A stretch of 64,000 nt of DNA from Spongospora subterranea f. sp. subterranea (Eukaryota; Endomyxa: Phytomyxea; Phytomyxea; Plasmodiophorida), in NCBI GenBank assembly GCA_049724395.1, contig JAUGWO010000081.1:1-64000 (forward strand). Reading direction: 5' to 3'. The position numbers and the translations under genes are program-made. A model generated the notes under the pieces. The model made no database searches. It was not told where the DNA came from and was given only the letters and a program-made list of their open reading frames with translations. This document shows positions 57,925-64,000 of this stretch, piece by piece; position 1 is the first letter of the stretch; the number at the start of each line of letters is the position of its first letter.

Positions 57925-58850
57925 TTTTGTTAACAGGAAAGTCGCCCGATCCAGATCACTGTTGGGGACCCCATCATGGCGCACCGAATCGGTCGGATTC
58001 GAATCGATTGCGTTTGAGAAAACCCAACAACTTGCCGGCGGGCAGGCAATTCCTGGTCTGGTTGACCCCATCGATCACCCTCAGGGTTCGATGTTCTATC
58101 CGGTAATCTGAATCAATTCGCTTTAACTCACTGGATCAAACGTTGTGAAGACGTTCTTTCGAACCCAGTTAATCACTCGTCTTTTGATACAAGTCATGAA
58201 CTTCGGATCTTTCTCCAGTTTTCGAAATCCTGACCAGCTTGAGGGAAGCTTGGAACGCCAACCTAATTAACGCCCAACAAACCATCAAAACTACCAAACC
58301 TGTACAGATGACAACACTTATGGCGCTAGGAGACAAATGAGTTAATCTTTATCTGGACAATGAACGGAATTGTTTTTCAGGATTCAGCTTTGGTGGCAAC
58401 GGTCATGGTCGATTCTGAACCGGAGCAGCGTCACGAGTCCTCAATATCGACCTTCATCCGATGGACATGTCCACCTTAAGTTGCCACTGGCGATCATTGT
58501 TCCCGCTCCAGTTCCCATAACTCTATGGCCAAAGTTTCATTTGGGATGCAGTGGCTCATTGTTGTTGTTGCCCAACTCAAATGCATTCGCTTGCAGTTCG
58601 TTGGGTCAGCCATAGGACTAAACTTTGTTCACCAAAACGTCATGGAAATAGTCGCGGAAACCAGCATGAGAGCTAGAAATTGTCACACGATGAACTAGAG
58701 TGTTTTTGTGGGTCATCGGACGAAAAATTCCGATCGGGCAAACCTCAAGTGAACTCTGAGACGTTGAGTATTTCCAAATTCGGCCGTTGAGGACATGGCA
58801 GGAAACTCAACCTCCGATAAGGTGTGTGTGTGGTGGATATTGTGCCAATA
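57925..58850. other. Intergenic, no gene supported
   Basis: Weakly coding-like stretches near 58380-58480 and 58530-58690 (+) could not be joined to anything recognised. Confidence 0.3.
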
Positions 58851-59057
58851 ATGGATGCGGAACCTGAGGATAGGCGGCAACGGGGGGCGATCAACAATCC
58901 CAGGAAAAGGGGACGGCGCCAGGTCAGGTTTGCGGACGAGCTGGCGACGACGACGAACTACAGCAACACCGATGGGAGCTCAAGCGACGATCAGGACGTG
59001 GTGGTCGTGGTGAATTTGCTTCAGGTGACGCATATCCCCGAATCGTATCGAGAATGA
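58851..59057 (+). CDS. Small basic/acidic protein with RVxF-like motif
   Basis: 68 aa. A basic N-terminal half (RRQRGAINNPRKRGRRQ) runs into RRQVRFADEL, which matches the protein phosphatase 1 docking pattern [RK]-x-[VI]-x-F, followed by an acidic serine stretch (TDGSSSDDQDVVVVVN). Small PP1 regulators often have this layout of basic patch, RVxF and acidic Ser-Asp tail. The match is short and could be chance. No other family recognised. The start is the first ATG in frame; the frame is GC-rich like the two lipase genes beside it. Confidence 0.5.
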   Translation: MDAEPEDRRQRGAINNPRKRGRRQVRFADELATTTNYSNTDGSSSDDQDVVVVVNLLQVTHIPESYRE

Positions 59058-59594
59058 GATCGCTCCCGACAACAACCCAATTTCTGCTGAACCCACTGTC
59101 GTCGCGCGTCATCCACAACCGGGCTCTTGACGATGGCGATCGCGGCCTGAAAACCGATCTAGTGCCGATTAAATCACCAACACAATACAACAGCTGTGCG
59201 GTTCCTACTAAAATTGCACGAGATGTCGCATTCGATAGTAGTGTGGAAAAGCATTGATAGCACGATTGCACTGATGACCGTCTTTCTGTGCTGTTCTGGC
59301 GATTCGAGGTTCTGACAGGACATGGTCGCTGATGATGAGCTTCATTGATTACAGTGTGAGAGGATCTAACCGTTCTTGAAAGCGCGAACTAGGGTCTGGG
59401 ATTACTGAAGGAGTGTGCTCAGGGGAAACGGAGAAAGAATGGGATAGCGCCAGCGGCAACGATATTGGTCAAGTACCACAATCTTCGGATCAACCGTTTC
59501 ATTATTCCAATTTTATTTTATTGTTAAACGCTGCACGAGATTGTTTTCAACATCGGGGGGTTCTGTCTGTCGCAAAAGCCGTCAACAAGACGAA
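59058..59594. other. Intergenic
   Basis: No gene seen between the small protein and the convergent lipase. Confidence 0.35.
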
Positions 59595-60692
59595 TCAGAC
59601 CAATTTCACCACCTTTGAGGTGACCGGTTCAACGACCCGCTCTTCCTGACCATAACGAATGATGCCTTTGGCGATCGCCCCCAGATACCCGCCGTTCTTC
59701 AGGAACAGGTCGATCCATCCGGGGAACGGGCCGTCGTTCGTCAACGGGCCCGCGCCCAGGAAATGGTCGAGCGCCCCGCCGGCCCCGCCCATCAGTATCC
59801 GCGCGAGCTCAAACGGATCGAACTTGGACTTGAACCCGCCCAGATCGCGCTCCGACATGGCCGGGTCGTTCTCGATCGTCCCGTCCGACAGCAAAAAGAT
59901 TCGCGACCCGATATGGGTATATCCCCAGCCATATGGCGGCAGCTGCGTCACCACATCGTTATTGTGCACCAGGCGGAACGTCTTGTCGCGCAGCTCGCGA
60001 TCATAGGCCAGGGCCAGGACGTCGTCCATGACGCGCGGCGACCCAAACGTGTAGACCGTCAGGCCCATCGCCCGGCGTTCGCGAATTACTTCCACGCCAC
60101 TGCGCCCTTCTTTCGGCGGCTGGATCTTTGGCGACATCAGGATCCCACGCAGGTACATGGCCGTCAGGGTGGCCAGCGCCCCGCCCAACGAGTGCCCAGT
60201 GACAAACACGTGCTTCTGGGCGCCATTCTCCGGCTGGAACTTGTCGATCGCGTCGCTAATTTGATCGAGGATCGACGACACGTCGCCCTTAGCGCTTTTC
60301 TGCGAGATCGCGTCGATGAACCCGGAATGGGCTTCACCAGTGGTGACGCCCTCCGGCAACCACGGCAACGGTTTGCGAATCATCTGGACGTCGGTCCCCA
60401 CCCAGTCCTTGACGTTCGCCTGGGAGCCGCGGAAAGCCACGACGATGACGGTAGCGGAGGACGCCACGTATGCCTGCGTGTCGGTGAAGCGCTCCAGGTT
60501 ACTGCCGTCGATGAAGATGGATTTGGAGAAACCCCACTTCTCCAGCGTGACCTTGGCGTCGTCGACGTTGACCTCGTACGAGAGGTCGCTATGGCAGCCG
60601 AGCTTGAACGCCGTCTCCAAGCAAAACGACAGCTTCTCAGTTCGTGGGATCATCGTGGTCGAACTCATGCCCTTTCGTAAAAACATGATCAA
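59595..60692 (-). CDS. Class-3 lipase
   Basis: 365 aa, single exon. Met9 (MSSTTMIPRTEKLS) is an equally good start. The lipase class 3 (fungal-type triacylglycerol lipase) core is complete: VIVVAFRGSQANVKDWVGTD (oxyanion region), GEAHSGFIDAI, KHVFVTGHSLGGALATLTAM (nucleophile Ser), VYTFGSPRV, FRLVHNNDVVTQLPP (catalytic Asp) and GYTHIGSRIFLL (catalytic His). No signal peptide is evident, so an intracellular lipase is likely. The C-terminal 100 residues, with GGAGGALDHFLGAGPL, are outside the core. GC-rich, with strong third-position G/C, unlike the repeats around it. Confidence 0.93.
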   Translation of the reverse strand: MIMFLRKGMSSTTMIPRTEKLSFCLETAFKLGCHSDLSYEVNVDDAKVTLEKWGFSKSIFIDGSNLERFTDTQAYVASSATVIVVAFRGSQANVKDWVGTDVQMIRKPLPWLPEGVTTGEAHSGFIDAISQKSAKGDVSSILDQISDAIDKFQPENGAQKHVFVTGHSLGGALATLTAMYLRGILMSPKIQPPKEGRSGVEVIRERRAMGLTVYTFGSPRVMDDVLALAYDRELRDKTFRLVHNNDVVTQLPPYGWGYTHIGSRIFLLSDGTIENDPAMSERDLGGFKSKFDPFELARILMGGAGGALDHFLGAGPLTNDGPFPGWIDLFLKNGGYLGAIAKGIIRYGQEERVVEPVTSKVVKLV

Positions 60693-61195
60693 GAACGGAA
60701 ATCAATATGAAGTCGGAGATCAGACGGTTCCACGTGTTCAACGAAATTGTATGAATTTACAGGTGGTGGGACGGCGAAATCAAAGATCGGAGATTGATCG
60801 GTTCTGCCCTGTTCAGACTCGGAGATGAACCCGTGCTGGATTGGGGTCGGCTACCGGTAGTACAGAGGTGGGTAGCGCCAACTGATGCAGGAACGGGATT
60901 GAAGGTCAAACATCAGGAGATCATGTATGTATAGCAGATATGTTCTGAGGACCAACATCGCTGGTTGTGCTCAATCCGTTGAAAGTAAATCCAAGGGTCG
61001 ACCAAAAACAGAAACGCACCCGAGGGAAAAGCATCGCTGAACAGCAGCGGCAAAGGAAGCAAAAGATCCTATTGCGAAAAGCAACTGCCACGTCTAAGAT
61101 CAAAATAAATGAGGAGCAGGTCTCCTGGTAGAGTGGTAGTTTACAGTGTATACACAGAAGCCGAAGAGAAGAGTACGTACGCAACTACCTACCAG
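60693..61195. other. Upstream of lipase; no gene
   Basis: No convincing gene. GTCTCCTGGTAGAGTGGTAG at 61119 resembles a tRNA D-arm, but no acceptor stem or anticodon loop fits. Confidence 0.35.
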
Positions 61196-61498
61196 GTCGG
61201 TTCCGACGCAACTACCTAGTGCGTAGGTCGGTTCCGACGCAACTACCTAGTGCGTAGGTCGGTTCCGACGCAACTACCTAGTGCGTAGGTCGGTTCCGAC
61301 GCAACTACCTAGTGCGTAGGTCGGTTCCGACGCAACTACCTAGTGCGTAGGTCGGTTCCGACGCAACTACCTAGTGCGTAGGTCGGTTCCGACGCAACTA
61401 CCTAGTGCGTAGGTCGGCTCCGACGCAACTACCTAGTGCGTAGGTCGGCTCCGACGCAACTACCTAGTGCGTAGGTCGGCTCCGACGCAACTACAGTA
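61196..61498 (+). repeat. 31-bp hairpin-forming minisatellite
   Basis: About ten copies of a 31-bp unit with GGTTCCGACGCAACTACC followed by TAGTGCGTAGGTC. Each unit contains ACCTA-GTGCG-TAGGT, a 5-bp stem with a 5-base loop. The last copies have GGCTCC in place of GGTTCC. Confidence 0.95.
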
Positions 61499-61619
61499 GT
61501 TGCGCGACAATCGGCCTCGTCTGACAAAATTCGTAACACTCTGTGGAAATGACAAAATTGGTGTAGTCACGTTATCACCAATCTTTGATTTGTCGTTCTT
61601 TGTTTTACTGATTGTACCG

Positions 61620-64000
61620 ATGGTATTGAATCTGATAATATTGATTTTTGGCGCCGGATTTCTCTTTCAACCACTGAATGGGTCCAAACCTGACCTTAAA
61701 GAGGCAATCGAAAAAGGGTCGCTATTGTGTTGTCCAATACTGTACTAAATGAATAATCGGATTATTTAGAGATAAAATTGCTGAGAAATTGGCCACGACA
61801 TTTGACCCGAGTACAGTTCCTCCCTATTACGTTAAACGTGGTATTGGTCGGAATCAGTATTGGAAACAGGCAAACCGCAGGTACAAGATCACCGTTCTCG
61901 ATTTAGCACTTCTCTACTGCCGGTAATTTCGACTTGACAATGGATTAAAGTTCCCATCACAATAGAAAAAATGTCGCCACTATTCTGATAGATAGAGGGG
62001 CCGACATATTCACACAGGATGAATTCGGGAATACTCCATTACACATCGCCACTGGTCAGGGCCTGTAATATATTCAACATGATATGTCATTTACCCCTTA
62101 TCTGACATTTTAATAGAAATATCGCGGTCATCAAGCTCTTGAACAAAATCAAAATCACAAAACCACAAGCTCTTGACCTGATAAACAACGACGCTGGTTA
62201 CACTCCACTCCATTTTGCAGTGAAATGTGATCGGTTGGTCGTATAGAGTGTTTAAGGGTGATCTGCTACTACTGATTGTTGAGGGGAGTGGTGATTAAGA
62301 CTCTGTTGGATGGAGGAGCCAATCCCATTATCGTTGATAAAAATGGCATACAGCACTGCACCTGGCAATCGAGCGAAACCTGTAGACTGCAAATAATCTG
62401 TGGAAATTGGAACTCATTTGATTGAGGTATCTCAGAAGTCAAGAGATCATTAATGATATAATTAAAGCGTCGAGGGCAAAGGCTGTCAATGTTCTGGGCC
62501 ATACTGAGATGACGAATCTCGCTGGGTGTTCGAGGGGAACAATGGATCATAATCGCCTGTATATTCTCAATAGGTGTGTTGAAATTTTCGAAATCGCTGA
62601 TGTTATCTAACAGGGACCGGAATGTCATCGGTGAAGCGGCGTCAGAAATATTCAACCTCAAGAACAATATGGGGCGCACTGCTCTCTCACTTGCAGTTTA
62701 TTATCGTCGGTTGGTCAATTTATTGGCTGAGTCTGGTTAGCGCCTTCAATGATGAGTTTCAGCGAGGAGGTTTCCCGAACTCTGCTAAATCTCGGTGCCG
62801 ATCCCACAATAATAAATATTGGTGGCAATACAGCACTGCACCTGGCGGTATATTATCAAATGTAGACTGCTACAATATGAGGAAATTGCAACTCATCTGA
62901 TTGAGATCTCACAGAAGTGATAAGATCATTATTGACATAATCAAAGCGGCGAGGGCGATTGCTGTCGATATTCTGAGCCATAATGAGATGACGGATCCCT
63001 CTGGGTATTCCAGTGGCACAATGACTCATGATTGCCTGTATATTTCCCAATAGGTGTTTTGAAATCATTTGAAGTCGTTGATCTGATCTCACAGGGGCCG
63101 AAATGTCATCGGTGAAGGGACGTCAGAAATAATGAACCTCAGGAATCATGAGGGGGAAACTGCTTTCTGCATTGCAGTTGAATTTTATAGGTTGGTCAAA
63201 TTTACTGTCCTGTTCTAATCGTCCACATCAATGATGGAGTCATCAATGATGGAGTCTGTGTATGTCCAGTGGTAAAATCGCCAACATTCTTTTCTTAATG
63301 GTGCCAATCCCACTATATCGGATAACTATGGGGACTCACCATTGCACAAACGTTTGCCAAAAAGACATGTATGTCTCCCAAATCTTAACAAATATTAAAA
63401 TATTTACTGATGTGCTGGCAGGACAGAAGAAATGATAATTCTGATGATCGAAAATATCGATGTCAAGCACTTGAACAGGCGTGGAAACACTTTTCTCCAA
63501 ACTGCAATTATTTACAAACGGTTGGTCGTAATCGTTGTTGGATATTGATCAGCGCCTCAATAAACTGATAATCTAGGGAAGTTTTGGTCAAACATCTGTT
63601 GATCAGAGGCGCCGATCCTATCATTCCTGATCGTTATGGGAGTTCAGCTCTTCACCTGGCAATACAAAGCAGACTGTATTATGATCAGTTTGAATGTTGA
63701 TTTATCAAAATAGCTTATGAATATTTCTACAGAAGTGAGCAGATCATCACTGATATATTTGAAGCGGCAAATCCAAAGCCAATCCACCTTGTGCTCCAGA
63801 ATTCGATGACAACACGATTCTTCACATGTTTTATTCAACATTTGCGTCATCGCCTGTATATTGCTCATATATCGGTCTGGCACATCGAAGACCCTGATTT
63901 GATCTCATAGAATCCCAGAAGTCATCTCCAAAATACTCGCACTCTCATGCGACGCTATAATCAATTCGAGGAACCATGGCGGCCAAACTGCTGTCTTTTT
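61620..64000 (+). CDS. Secreted ankyrin-repeat protein (partial, with frame errors)
   Basis: Exon 1 (61620-61726) encodes a signal peptide, MVLNLIILIFGAGFLFQ, and SKPDLKEAIEKGSL. Exons 61770-61880, 61966-62064, 62117-62233 and 62284 onward follow, every junction in phase 2. They encode ankyrin repeats such as ILIDRGADIFTQDEFGNTPL, NNDAGYTPLHFAVKCDR and VIKTLLDGGANPIIVDKNG. From 62117 on, a module of ankyrin exons plus a linker exon (SQEIINDIIKASRAKA...) is repeated about three and a half times to the window end (RNVIGEAASEIFNLKNNMG; EEVSRTLLNLGADP; RRGNTFLQTAIIYK; LLIRGADPIIPDRYGSSALH). Single-base shifts break the frame near 62347, 63050 and 63290, so this copy is either a pseudogene or affected by base-calling errors. 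Continues beyond the window. A role in host interaction is only a guess. Confidence 0.72.

Overview
The window comes from an intron-bearing microbial eukaryote. The genes it can be read into have short GT-AG introns (about 35-200 bp). Many introns have consistent phases within a family, and gene islands sit between abundant repeats. A cytosolic carboxypeptidase of the tubulin-deglutamylase type suggests a lineage that makes flagella. The small intron-rich secreted proteins and a secreted ankyrin-repeat protein look like those of plant- or algae-associated protists such as plasmodiophorids or oomycetes. That lineage guess is inference only; no rRNA or other decisive marker is present.

Layout. 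0-11.9 kb is a nest of DNA transposons: an IS630/Tc1-mariner-like element (142-2614), a Ty3/gypsy-type gag fossil (2912-3413), a 3.4-kb element of unrecognised family holding a large palindrome (3484-6838), a PIF/Harbinger transposase with its Myb/SANT partner (7651-9765), a long-TIR element with Ulp1 protease and FLYWCH fragments (10153-11527) and a MITE. 12.5-20.3 kb carries four related small secreted-protein genes, two of them on a tandem segmental duplication, with broken ankyrin modules nearby. 21.4-26.9 kb holds an HMG-box protein, a 10-exon, 12-TM GPH-type MFS transporter, one unrecognised gene and a membrane-anchored histidine-phosphatase relative that has lost its RHG motif. 28-36.4 kb contains a long inverted repeat, hAT fragments, an intact secreted histidine phosphatase and a decayed third copy inside duplicated blocks.

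37.0-40.2 kb is a 40-bp minisatellite of about 80 copies. 40.97-42.9 kb is a pair of inverted, nearly identical 0.93-kb transposons. 43.5-45.1 kb is a decayed MULE transposase, followed by a 200-bp satellite of about 18 copies (45.1-48.7 kb).

48.7-64 kb is the most gene-rich part. It holds a 94-aa R-SNARE in three exons, a complete 501-aa cytosolic carboxypeptidase in 13 exons, a DUF676 serine esterase, a small protein with a PP1-docking-like RVxF motif, a class-3 lipase, a 31-bp hairpin-forming minisatellite and the 5' part of a secreted ankyrin-repeat gene built from duplicated exon pairs with phase-2 introns.

The housekeeping-type genes (SNARE, carboxypeptidase, esterase, lipase, transporter, HMG) have no obvious common pathway. 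The secreted families (helical proteins, histidine phosphatases, ankyrin protein) all show recent duplication, which suggests a fast-evolving extracellular or host-directed repertoire. Two near-perfect palindromes and several single-base frameshifts mean that assembly or base-calling error should be kept in mind throughout.
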